The notes under the pieces are model-generated. The model did no database searches. It saw only the letters and a program-made list of their open reading frames with translations, and was not told the DNA's origin. Below, piece after piece: positions 25,017-32,640 of a stretch of DNA of 56,399 nucleotides (the first letter of the stretch is position 1; each line of letters opens with the position of its first letter). Source of the DNA: a bacterium (lineage in GTDB: Bacteria; Armatimonadota; Abditibacteriia; Abditibacteriales; Abditibacteriaceae); the NCBI GenBank assembly GCA_004172935.1, contig SDZD01000041.1, positions 1-56,399 on the forward strand. The letters run 5' to 3'. The translations under genes and the position numbers were made by a program.

Positions 25017-25754
25017 TCAATGCCACTCAACCCATTTGCCGCCCTCGTTCTGAATGCGGGCGATACCTTCGGCGTCCCATTCGATGAGGCGGTTTTCGCG
25101 GAAGATGAGCGCCGCCCGCAAGCGCGCGACTTTTTCATCTGTATGTGAGTCGTTTAAACCCCACTGTGCGTAAATCTGGCCGTTGACCCTCGCGATGGTG
25201 CGCTTATCCTTGAAGCCCATCTTGGTCGCGATCTGTTCGTTGGTATGTCCTCGCGCCAGTAATTTAGCGACCTCGCGTTCGTTCGGTTCCAACCACGACA
25301 TCGGCGAATCGTCGTCGCGGCGTGCCACTTCCTGCACGCGCGCTTCTATGTCGGGGTCGATGAACGAGCGACCCGCCACGGCATCGCGTAACAGCGGCAC
25401 AATCAGTTCCGGCAACAGATAGTTCGATTTGCGGACATAGGCATAATGCGACAAGATGCCCGACTTGCGAAATGCCCGATAGGGAGCATCGTCGTCCTGA
25501 ATCGAATAAAACACCACGGGCAAACGCGGAAACTCGCGCCGCAGCGCCACCGCCGCCTCAATGCCATTCCACGCCCCAGCCAACTGCACATCCATCAGTA
25601 CACAATCGGGCCGCCCCATTTCGAGCGCGATATGCAGGGCTTTTTCTCCCTCGGCACACTCGCCCTCAACGTTCACCTCCTGAGTAGCATGAAGCCCAGC
25701 CTTGAGCGCGGGACGCAAACGGGGGTTGTCCTCGACCAGTAAAAGCGAAATCAT
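25017..25754 (-). CDS. Response regulator with REC and LuxR-type HTH
   Basis: A 245-residue regulator. The REC domain starts MISLLLVEDNPRLRP, with acidic pocket E8/D9 and phosphorylation site D55 (CVLMDVQLAG). The C-terminal LuxR/FixJ-type helix-turn-helix is at about 165-215 (LEPNEREVAKLLARGHTNEQIATKMG). A tail of about 35 residues follows the HTH, slightly longer than usual. The ATG at 25754 is chosen because it begins directly at the REC domain. Co-transcribed with the kinase behind it. Targets are not evident. Confidence 0.92.
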   Translation of the reverse strand: MISLLLVEDNPRLRPALKAGLHATQEVNVEGECAEGEKALHIALEMGRPDCVLMDVQLAGAWNGIEAAVALRREFPRLPVVFYSIQDDDAPYRAFRKSGILSHYAYVRKSNYLLPELIVPLLRDAVAGRSFIDPDIEARVQEVARRDDDSPMSWLEPNEREVAKLLARGHTNEQIATKMGFKDKRTIARVNGQIYAQWGLNDSHTDEKVARLRAALIFRENRLIEWDAEGIARIQNEGGKWVEWH

Positions 25755-25907
25755 GACCCAAGTTTCACGGACACGCCACAACACAGTGCGCACTCAGGTG
25801 TTTGGTGATTGTTGTTCGAGTGATAAGCGCTGCATTACCTCTGGTTCAACAGTTCAAACTCATTTATCGAGATTGGAAAGACAATTCCTTATCCAAACTA
25901 CCATCTC

Positions 25908-26660
25908 ATGCAATTTGCCGAGCAGTTACCCGAAGAACTCAAAAGACGACTGGCTGTTGCTCGTGCTCAAGTCGAGCAAGATGAAGTGTTGCCTCTACGC
26001 TTTCGCTACATCATGTCGATCTTGGCGATGTTTGGCCCCCGCTGGCATGTCCCAGACAGTGAGCAGGAGAGCGAGGGATGGAAAGAGGCAGAGGGCGAAG
26101 TATTTGCTGCACCGATACGAGGCTGGCAACGGCGAGCTTGGAACGCTCTTTTATGTGCAGAGAAGGTTGCTCCGCAGTGGGACTCACAGCTGATTCCTAT
26201 TGCAGCTGATTTGTGGCGTCCAGAGGAGATTGAAGGTCTTCATAGCACGGACTTAGGCCAGATTATCCAAGAGGGCAAGTTCGCTGTGAGAAACGTTCTG
26301 CCGTCTTTGATCAGGTATGCGGTGCCATTCCCAGAGGAACAGACTGTAATGGATGTAGCTAGCAGTGTGGGCTACAGGAACCGCCTCCTAAATCGAGCAG
26401 CTTTCACTTACAGAGCAGTTGAGTACGCCCGTTGGGTTGTTTGCCATGACGAAGACCATGAGTTCAATATGGACGAAAAATATTCTCTACATTGGTCTGG
26501 AGATTGGACTGGAATACTTTCTGTTGACTATTCATCCAGTGCATTCTCGATAGAGATATATGACCGGGAATTCGTCAAAGACCAAAAGCGCCTCAAGGAA
26601 TTCTGGCTGTGGTGGATAGATGAAGCCGTGCCCGCATCGTGGTTTTTACGTGACCTATAA
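25908..26660 (+). CDS. Unknown protein, 250 residues
   Basis: No family recognised. The protein opens MQFAEQLPEELKRRLAVARAQVEQDEVLP, is rich in Trp and acidic residues (WKEAEGE, WRPEEIEGLHSTD, HWSGDWTGIL) and has a C-terminal EFWLWWIDEAVPASWFL. It has no signal peptide or membrane segment. Base composition is lower in G/C than the flanking kinase and membrane genes, suggesting later acquisition. The acidic, Trp-rich soluble type is reminiscent of immunity or toxin-related proteins, but no toxin gene is adjacent, so this is only an impression. It stands alone, with gaps on both sides (292 bases of plain A/T-rich sequence to the next gene). Confidence 0.7.
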   Translation: MQFAEQLPEELKRRLAVARAQVEQDEVLPLRFRYIMSILAMFGPRWHVPDSEQESEGWKEAEGEVFAAPIRGWQRRAWNALLCAEKVAPQWDSQLIPIAADLWRPEEIEGLHSTDLGQIIQEGKFAVRNVLPSLIRYAVPFPEEQTVMDVASSVGYRNRLLNRAAFTYRAVEYARWVVCHDEDHEFNMDEKYSLHWSGDWTGILSVDYSSSAFSIEIYDREFVKDQKRLKEFWLWWIDEAVPASWFLRDL

Positions 26661-26952
26661 AAATTTCCCTCAACTTTTATAGGCGCTCAGATGAATTAGT
26701 CCGTGAGTAAAAGAGTAATATCCCCCAAAAAGTTCGACATTTTCATAATATCTTCCCGCTTTCGCCAAATTTGAACCGATGCCTACCAGAGTGAAGCGAA
26801 ATCATGTGTCAAAAGTGTGAGGAGAAGTGACGAGCGAGAGCGCACTCAGGTGTGTCAATGCCGTGGCTTGGGTCGTCGTTACGCGCACAGAGGGCGGCGA
26901 AAATGGATGGTGCTTGGGGGACGCACGCCCAAAGTGCGCCATCTTTCTCACC

Positions 26953-27828
26953 ATGACACATCCACCACTCCGTTCCAGCGTCTGGAAAGACCTCGACCGC
27001 CTGTTACGCGGCGAGGCCACCACTCTCGCCGCGCTCACTCGCGGCGACATCGAAATTGAGGCGGCGCGACTGCCACCATTGCTTATTGGACTCGGTGCCT
27101 TCTATGGCATCTGCATGGGCTGCTTCGCCCTCACCAACAAAGAGTTCTCCTCCGCTCTCCTCCAAACCATCTCCTCGATGGGCAAAGTGCCCGTCCTGTT
27201 CTTCGCGACTCTGGTTGTCTCTTTCCCCTCTCTGTACGTTTTCAACGCTCTCGTTGGTTCTCGCCTTTCGCTCGCCGCCCTGTGGCGCTTGTTGGTTTCC
27301 TCCCTCGCCGTCATGATGACGGTACTCGCTTCGCTTGGCCCTGTGGTTGCCTTCTTCTCCCTCTCCACCGATAACTACCCCTTCATCGTGTTGCTGAACG
27401 TTGCTGTGTTTGGTATCTCCGGTTTTCTGGGCCTCAAATTTCTTGTCGGCACACTCCACCGTCTCACCAGCATTTTGTATAACCGCGAAGCGACTTTCGA
27501 ATCTGTGCAAAACGCTATCGAAAGCCAAAACACAACACGTGATCTTGGCCCCCTCGACCGCATCGCCCACCCCACCAGTCGCAGCGTCAAACAGGTGTTC
27601 GCCCTATGGGTCGTCGCCTTCGCGTTGGTTGGAATGCAGATGTCGTGGGTACTGCGCCCCTTCATCGCCTCGCCCGGCAAGCCCTTCACCTTCATCTCGC
27701 CCCGCCACTCCAACTTCTACGCGGCGGTCTTCAACCAACTATCCAGCGTATGGACTTACAAACCTAAAGCCAAACCCGGCACGACCACCCCTGACGCTAC
27801 TGGCGCCGAAGACGACTACTCGCGATAA
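26953..27828 (+). CDS. Multi-pass membrane protein, first of a related tandem pair
   Basis: A 291-residue protein with six or so hydrophobic segments (about 40-60, 78-100, 112-135, 140-165, 205-230 and a weaker one). It ends in the characteristic MQMSWVLRPFIASPGKPFTFI segment. The following gene has the matching IQTCWCLRPFIGRPDAPPQFV, so both belong to one family; similar proteins occur in Planctomycetota and Armatimonadota under uninformative names. The ATG at 26953 is preferred over a longer frame starting at 26827, whose extra 42 residues show no domain. The C-terminus is a flexible Pro/Lys/Thr tail. Function unknown. Confidence 0.75.
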   Translation: MTHPPLRSSVWKDLDRLLRGEATTLAALTRGDIEIEAARLPPLLIGLGAFYGICMGCFALTNKEFSSALLQTISSMGKVPVLFFATLVVSFPSLYVFNALVGSRLSLAALWRLLVSSLAVMMTVLASLGPVVAFFSLSTDNYPFIVLLNVAVFGISGFLGLKFLVGTLHRLTSILYNREATFESVQNAIESQNTTRDLGPLDRIAHPTSRSVKQVFALWVVAFALVGMQMSWVLRPFIASPGKPFTFISPRHSNFYAAVFNQLSSVWTYKPKAKPGTTTPDATGAEDDYSR

Positions 27829-27843
27829 AACGGGAGGCTCCCT

Positions 27844-28524
27844 ATGAACCTTGACGCGACTTTCCGCCAATCGTTGGTACCTGCCACCGAGCGCGATGCC
27901 CTCGCCATTCAAATCCCGCTCATCGTGGCGGGCGGTGCGTGGCAGGGCGCGCTCATGGGCAGTTACGCGCTATGGAATGGTGGCTCATCTGTTTTCCTCG
28001 TGTGGGGCGCGATTAAAGTCCCCCTATTGCTAGGGCTGGCGGGTGCGCTCTGTTTGCCAACGCTGCGTGTTTTCAGTTTGCTACTTGGTATCGGCGAAGA
28101 GTTTCAAACCGCGACGCGCGCCATGCTCGGCATTCAAGTCGCCTTCGCCGCGGTACTGGTGGCGCTATCGCCGCTCATCGTGCTTTATTACGTTTCGGGC
28201 GCCTCTTATCGCGGCGCACTGATGGCTAATATGGCTGCCTGGGCCTTCGCGGCATTGGTAGCGGGCTGGCGTGCCAGAGAACAACTCGCCCCGCAATTGA
28301 GCCGCGATAAGCGGCTCCGATTATTGGGAGGATGGGGCTTCGCGTTGTGGGCTTTCGTCGCTATCCAAACTTGTTGGTGCTTGCGCCCTTTCATCGGGCG
28401 ACCAGATGCACCACCGCAGTTCGTGCGGCGCGATGCGCTTTCTAATGCTTATTTAGGTATTTGGAAACTCGCTACGACTCGTCCGTCCCGTTCAACTCCC
28501 ACACATCGGGATGGCGATAATTGA
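27844..28524 (+). CDS. Multi-pass membrane protein, second of the tandem pair
   Basis: A 226-residue protein with about five hydrophobic segments, and a conserved IQTCWCLRPFIGRPDAPP near residues 181-198 shared with the preceding gene. A strong GGGAGG ribosome binding site lies 7 bases before the ATG, 15 bases after the upstream stop, so the genes are co-transcribed. Its last 18 codons (28472-28524) run antisense over the 3' end of the convergent NYN gene and encode a Ser/Thr/Arg/Asp tail without similarity to the first copy, suggesting the original stop was lost. Confidence 0.75.
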   Translation: MNLDATFRQSLVPATERDALAIQIPLIVAGGAWQGALMGSYALWNGGSSVFLVWGAIKVPLLLGLAGALCLPTLRVFSLLLGIGEEFQTATRAMLGIQVAFAAVLVALSPLIVLYYVSGASYRGALMANMAAWAFAALVAGWRAREQLAPQLSRDKRLRLLGGWGFALWAFVAIQTCWCLRPFIGRPDAPPQFVRRDALSNAYLGIWKLATTRPSRSTPTHRDGDN

Positions 28525-29569
28525 CCACGATAACCGAGTAGGGATACGGCTCGCCTTCTCGCTTCTCGACGGCAATTGCTCCAGCTCGCACTAACTCTTC
28601 GATCACTTCGCGCCTCTCCCAATCGGCCAGTTGTGGCATCGCATCGGTCAGTTGGCGCTTAAACGGCCCTAGCCAAAGTTCGGTCGCGTGGGCGTTGCGC
28701 TGAAGGATGTTCAGCTTTTGCAGAATAAGGCGCAAACACTCGCGGGCATCGGCGTTGACGACGGAGCGCGGTGTGTCAAAGCGCCATTCTGGCAACAATT
28801 CGGGTGCCTTGACCGCGACTTTCTCGGCGTTCTTGTGACCGTTACTGTGTCCGTTGGCATGGTCGTGCTCTGATTCGCCATTCGTGTTTTCGGCGACGGG
28901 GGCTTGGGCTTCGCTAGTAACCAACGGTGCCGACTGGGCTTCGCGGGCGAGGCGGGCGCGCTCCTCGATTTCATGCGCCTGTTTCTCCATGCGCTCTTTG
29001 GCGTCGGCCTGACGCTGCAACTGCGACTCGCGGTGAGCCACCATCGCCTCGCGAGTGGCCGGAGACAGAAACGGCGTCAAATCAATGAAACGGCTTTCTC
29101 CTAAATTCAGCAGTAAGTCGCCGGAGGCTTTGAGGCGAAATCCGGCGCCCAACACGTGGCGCGCTTTGCGGCGCAGATGTTGGATGAGCGGAATGTAGTC
29201 GCGGTCGCCGGTGACCAGGACGAACGATTGGATTTCTGGGCGCGTGTACAGCACTTCGAGGGCATCAATACACAAGCGCATATCCGCCGCATTTTTGTGA
29301 TCGGTGCCCAGTACGTTCTTGGTGTCTACGCCCAGCAAGAACAGACCGCCCTGAGGGGTCGAGCCTAGCCGTTCGAAGTCGGCGTAGGCGTTGGATATAA
29401 TCGAATCTAAGCCAAATTGGTCCTGTAAATGATGGCGCAAATTCCGAATCAGTTCGAGAATGGCATCATTCAGGTTGGGCGGGTCTACGAATTCTTCGCG
29501 TAAATAGTAGTAAATATTTTCAAAATCTAAAAACAAGGCCGCAAATTGCGGCGCAGATGAGCTATCCAT
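28472..29569 (-). CDS. NYN-domain (LabA/DUF88-like) predicted RNase
   Basis: A 365-residue protein. Residues 1-165 form a NYN/PIN-like nuclease domain with acidic active-site residues in LFLDFENIYYYL (D14, E16), DMRLCIDAL and VTGDRDYIPLI. A middle region (about 185-255) is a charged coiled coil with a His/Asn/Gly-rich linker. The C-terminal 85 residues (LRLILQKLNILQRN, FKRQLTDAMPQL, EELVRAGAIAVEK) look like a winged-helix, OST-HTH-like RNA-binding module. The ATG lies one base behind the Anbu stop codon, so both are translated from one mRNA. It probably cleaves RNA; the substrate is unknown. The 3' end overlaps the convergent membrane-protein gene by 53 bases. Confidence 0.86.
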   Translation of the reverse strand: MDSSSAPQFAALFLDFENIYYYLREEFVDPPNLNDAILELIRNLRHHLQDQFGLDSIISNAYADFERLGSTPQGGLFLLGVDTKNVLGTDHKNAADMRLCIDALEVLYTRPEIQSFVLVTGDRDYIPLIQHLRRKARHVLGAGFRLKASGDLLLNLGESRFIDLTPFLSPATREAMVAHRESQLQRQADAKERMEKQAHEIEERARLAREAQSAPLVTSEAQAPVAENTNGESEHDHANGHSNGHKNAEKVAVKAPELLPEWRFDTPRSVVNADARECLRLILQKLNILQRNAHATELWLGPFKRQLTDAMPQLADWERREVIEELVRAGAIAVEKREGEPYPYSVIVVNYRHPDVWELNGTDES

Positions 29570-29570
29570 T

Positions 29571-30317
29571 TTAATCTTCTATTTCGTTTTCCACTTCCTC
29601 GAACTGCACGGGAGGAAGTTCCGAAACAGCGCGTCGTAGCGATTGTTCCCAACGAGTGTGGATTTCCTTTAAGTCGGGATCGGACGCGACTAAACGACGG
29701 TGTTGGGTAACTTTGAGTGAGTCGGCTTTATAAAGCAACATATCCACCGGAGGCCCAACTGTCATGTTCGAGCGCATGGTGGAATCAAGTGAAATCAACG
29801 CATATTTGGCGGCCACTTCCAACGGCGTGGAATCGTACTTGATGCCACGGTCTAAAATGGGCCGACCATACTTAGTTTCACCAATTTGGAGGAAGGGAGC
29901 GTCGGTCGAGGCGCGTAGGGGGTTGCCCTGTGGATATATCAGATACAGGTCGTGTTCGGCCCCCTTGATTTGCCCGCCCATGATGAAGTGGACGTTGAAA
30001 TTGAAGCGGTCGCGCTCCAGATATTTGCGGTCGATTTTCGCGACGCGGCGAATGGTATCGCCCACAACGCGAGCCGCATCATAAAGCGTCGGCACTGCGG
30101 CCAAGCCCTGACCGGCTTCAAAATCTTTTTCCAGTAAAGTCACGACCGATTGCGATAGTGACAGGCTGCCTGAGGTAACAAGCACGAACACACGCTCGCC
30201 CGGTTTGACGAACAGATACATCTTCTGGCAAACCGAAACCTGATCGCCCGCGCTTGTGCGCGAATCGGACCCCATAACCAGGCCCGCAGCCGTTTTAATT
30301 CCCAGACAATAAGACAT
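29571..30317 (-). CDS. Anbu-type proteasome-related peptidase (T1 family)
   Basis: A 248-residue Ntn-hydrolase of the Anbu/bacterial proteasome homologue class. It opens MSYCLGIKTAAGLVMGSDSRTSAG, matching Anbu, where removal of Met exposes the nucleophile; here residue 2 is Ser, while the family members I know have Thr. SDSR supplies the conserved Asp, and VLVTSGSLSLSQSV and IGETKYGRPILDR are further family blocks. Anbu usually occurs with a transglutaminase-like protein, an ATP-grasp protein and an alpha-E protein. Only the transglutaminase is nearby (divergent), and a NYN nuclease follows one base after the stop. Location: cytoplasm, self-assembling. Confidence 0.92.
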   Translation of the reverse strand: MSYCLGIKTAAGLVMGSDSRTSAGDQVSVCQKMYLFVKPGERVFVLVTSGSLSLSQSVVTLLEKDFEAGQGLAAVPTLYDAARVVGDTIRRVAKIDRKYLERDRFNFNVHFIMGGQIKGAEHDLYLIYPQGNPLRASTDAPFLQIGETKYGRPILDRGIKYDSTPLEVAAKYALISLDSTMRSNMTVGPPVDMLLYKADSLKVTQHRRLVASDPDLKEIHTRWEQSLRRAVSELPPVQFEEVENEIED

Positions 30318-30331
30318 AAAATTCAGGTAGC

Positions 30332-30383
30332 CTTCCGTTGGCGTTACAGTTGCAATATTTCTGAAACAGACGCTTAACGGAAG
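30332..30383. promoter_or_regulatory. Inverted repeat between the Anbu and transglutaminase genes
   Basis: CTTCCGTT (30332-30339) and AACGGAAG (30376-30383), each flanked inside by GCGT/ACGC, form an imperfect dyad just upstream of the Anbu start. It could be an operator shared by the divergent genes. A second small hairpin (TGGCTT/AAGCCA near 30424-30439) lies in the leader of the transglutaminase gene. Confidence 0.4.
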
Positions 30384-30499
30384 AAAAGTATACTCGCCTT
30401 CAACGCAAATTTAGGCCCACTATGGCTTCTCTAAGCCAGTAGGGGCCACACTTGGCGCGGTTTCTTTCCCTGTTTTCGCACGCAAAGGCTTTTGATTTT

Positions 30500-31327
30500 A
30501 TGCTCATTCGCATCGGCCACGAACTGATTTTCGACTTGAAGGCGCCAGTCGCCATGTCCTTGCTCCTCGATTTGGTTCCCGACCGCCTGGGTGACGTGCG
30601 TGCCTACCGCTCGCTCGTCGAACCCGACGTACCGATCCATCATTTCACCGATAGTTTCGGTAACAAATGCACCCGTTTGTTGGCACCAGCTGGCAAGGTG
30701 CGTCTGTGGGCCGATGGGGTCGTTGAATCATCCGACGAACCCGATCCGGTTTTCGAAACCGCCATGCAGCACCCCGTCGAGGAATTGCCCGACGAGTGTC
30801 TGCAATTTCTGCTCAACTCGCGTTACTGCGAAGTCGATAAATTGGTTCCTCTCGCCTGGGATTTGTTCGGCACAACCGAACCCGGTTGGGCGCGCGTGCA
30901 AGCCATTTGCGATTGGGTCCATCAGAAAGTAACTTTCGGTTACGCCTTCGCCCGCCCCACCAAATCGGCTTCGGATGTCGTTATCGAGCGCCTCGGTGTT
31001 TGCCGCGACTTCGCCCACACCGCCCTCACTCTCTGCCGCTGCATGAACATTCCCGCGCGCTACGCGACGGGCTACCTCGGCGACATTGGCGTTCCCTTAT
31101 CGCCCAACCCAATGGATTTCTCCGGTTGGTTCGAGGTCTATCTCGGCGGACGCTGGCACACCTTCGATGCCCGCCACAACAAGCGTCGCATTGGACGCAT
31201 CGTGATGGCGCGCGGACGCGACGCCACCGACTGCGCCCTCACCACCTCCTATGGCTCCGCCCCGTTGGTCGGCTTCAAAGTGTGGACTAAGAAAGTAGAT
31301 GAGTCGGTACTAAGCGAGTTCTCCTGA
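30500..31327 (+). CDS. Bacterial transglutaminase-like cysteine protein
   Basis: A 275-residue cytoplasmic protein: an N-terminal beta domain (about 1-90), then the transglutaminase core with Cys168 (GVCRDFAHTAL), His220 and Asp223 (WHTFDARHN), preceded by WVHQKVTFGYAF. This is the variety that usually accompanies Anbu. The ATG at 30500 fits the usual N-terminus MLIRIGHELIFDL; an upstream TTG at 30452 would add 16 residues without support. Divergent from Anbu across 182 bases. The reaction is probably peptide crosslinking or hydrolysis; the substrate is unknown. Confidence 0.88.
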   Translation: MLIRIGHELIFDLKAPVAMSLLLDLVPDRLGDVRAYRSLVEPDVPIHHFTDSFGNKCTRLLAPAGKVRLWADGVVESSDEPDPVFETAMQHPVEELPDECLQFLLNSRYCEVDKLVPLAWDLFGTTEPGWARVQAICDWVHQKVTFGYAFARPTKSASDVVIERLGVCRDFAHTALTLCRCMNIPARYATGYLGDIGVPLSPNPMDFSGWFEVYLGGRWHTFDARHNKRRIGRIVMARGRDATDCALTTSYGSAPLVGFKVWTKKVDESVLSEFS

Positions 31328-31338
31328 ATACCCATTTT

Positions 31339-31444
31339 GTAGGGGCAACCCACGTGGTTGCCCATCATTTCGCTTGCTCGTCTCTCGCACTAATGCGATA
31401 TACGGGTAATTCCTATGATGGGCAACCACGTGGGTTGCCCCTAC
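31339..31444. repeat. Perfect 30-bp inverted repeat of the GTAGGGGC-GTTGCCC type
   Basis: The left arm 31339-31368 and right arm 31415-31444 are exact complements, separated by 46 bases. Each arm is itself a near palindrome around CACGTGG. It lies between the convergent transglutaminase and amine-oxidase genes. A related unit (GTAGGGGCGAAC...GTTCGCCC) occurs at 32519-32546, and the core GGGCAACC/GGTTGCCC at 13674-13713. This looks like a small mobile repeat, which may also end transcription. Confidence 0.75.
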
Positions 31445-31471
31445 GAATTTAATTTCTAAATTCCTCTGCGT

Positions 31472-32437
31472 TCATCCTAGCAACTCAGCCGCTTTTAATC
31501 CCGAAAGAAACGCACCCTCAACTTTAGCGCCGTTTAGTGCGTCGCCCGCGAAGCACACATTCAATTCGGGCACATACAGTGCCCCAACATTAATAGCGTT
31601 TTCTGGTTTCGAGTAGCGCCAGCGCCGCACCTGCCAGCTTTTCGGCTCGCTTCCCAACCACTGTTTAGTGGCTTCCAACAGCAACTTCGCCACATTCTCT
31701 TCGGAATCGTTGTAGTGCTGCTTGGCGAAAGAGCCACTCGAATGAATCGTCACCGAGCCTTCGATGGGCGAAATGCCTTTCTGGCTGTTGTCGCTAATCC
31801 AATAAACCGTTTCGCCCTCGACAAAAAACGCACCGGGAGCTGGAATCGCGCTTGGCTTTTCGAGTTGCACCAGGAGCGCGAAGCATGGCTCGTAACTCAG
31901 GCTTTGCAGCGTCTCGCGCGCCTCGCTCGGTAATGTGACCCCGCTTGTCGCCAACAGTGCCAGCGATTGCGGAACGGGCGCCGTTAGCAACAGCTTCTCT
32001 CCCGAAAACGCCTTGCCATCTGCGGTCTTCGCCGTCCAAACCCCATCCACATAGCTGAGCGCCGCGATTTCGATGCTGAGATGAACGTTGAGGTCTTTCG
32101 CCAGATACTTCCCTATACCCGTCATGCCACTTTCGCCACGAAAGCGTGGGTACTCGTCATCAGGCTTGCGGTTATCCGGCGTTGGAAATCCCTCGAACCA
32201 TTGCCCCGCCACATCCGCGTTTTGCCACTGCTCCAACTCGGCTTTGAATGCGGGCGAACGCACAGTAAAAAACTGCGCGCCATGATCGAAAACGCCGCCC
32301 TCAAAGCGCCGCGTCGCCATCCGGCCCCCAATGCCGCGCCCCTTATCGACGACAGTGACTTCGTGACCTTGCTTCCCCAACTCGCGTGCCGCAATCAAAC
32401 CCGAAAGCCCCGCGCCAATAATTAAAACATTAGACAT
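31472..32437 (-). CDS. FAD-dependent amine oxidase / renalase-like oxidoreductase
   Basis: A 321-residue flavoprotein. The N-terminal Rossmann motif is VLIIGAGLSGLIAARELGKQG, with VVDKGRGIGGRMATRR binding FAD; the C-terminal FAD motif is VCFAGDALNGAKVEGAFLSGLKAAELL. These are the hallmarks of renalase-like NAD(P)H/amine oxidoreductases, near the usual 310-340 residues. The ATG at 32437 starts directly at the dinucleotide fold. A longer frame to 32581 would run through repeat sequence. It stands alone between two repeat-containing gaps. Confidence 0.88.
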   Translation of the reverse strand: MSNVLIIGAGLSGLIAARELGKQGHEVTVVDKGRGIGGRMATRRFEGGVFDHGAQFFTVRSPAFKAELEQWQNADVAGQWFEGFPTPDNRKPDDEYPRFRGESGMTGIGKYLAKDLNVHLSIEIAALSYVDGVWTAKTADGKAFSGEKLLLTAPVPQSLALLATSGVTLPSEARETLQSLSYEPCFALLVQLEKPSAIPAPGAFFVEGETVYWISDNSQKGISPIEGSVTIHSSGSFAKQHYNDSEENVAKLLLEATKQWLGSEPKSWQVRRWRYSKPENAINVGALYVPELNVCFAGDALNGAKVEGAFLSGLKAAELLG

Positions 32438-32449
32438 GATGAGAATTAA

Positions 32450-32640
32450 ACATAGAGGGACATAAGAAGCACAGAGTGGATTAAGGAGCCAGTACCCAAT
32501 TCGTCGTGAATTTCCGCAGTAGGGGCGAACCTTGTGTTCGCCCTCAAGCAGCTCTCCATCAATAACAGACCAAATTGTCAAAGCCTAAATGGTTGGATTC
32601 CTTCTTCTTTCCCATGCTCCCCTGTGCCCTTCGTACTAAA
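32450..32640. repeat. Intergenic repeat cluster: CTCTGTG-type and GTAGGGGC-type units
   Basis: On the minus strand 32452-32486 carries the CACTCTGTGCTTCTTATG string also found at 22812-22828. At 32519-32546, GTAGGGGCGAACCTTGTGTTCGCCC is a hairpin related to the 31339-31444 repeat. At 32609-32640 a decayed CTGTGCCCTTCGTACTAAAAAT unit precedes the DUF429 stop. No gene is seen in this 198-base gap. Confidence 0.55.
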
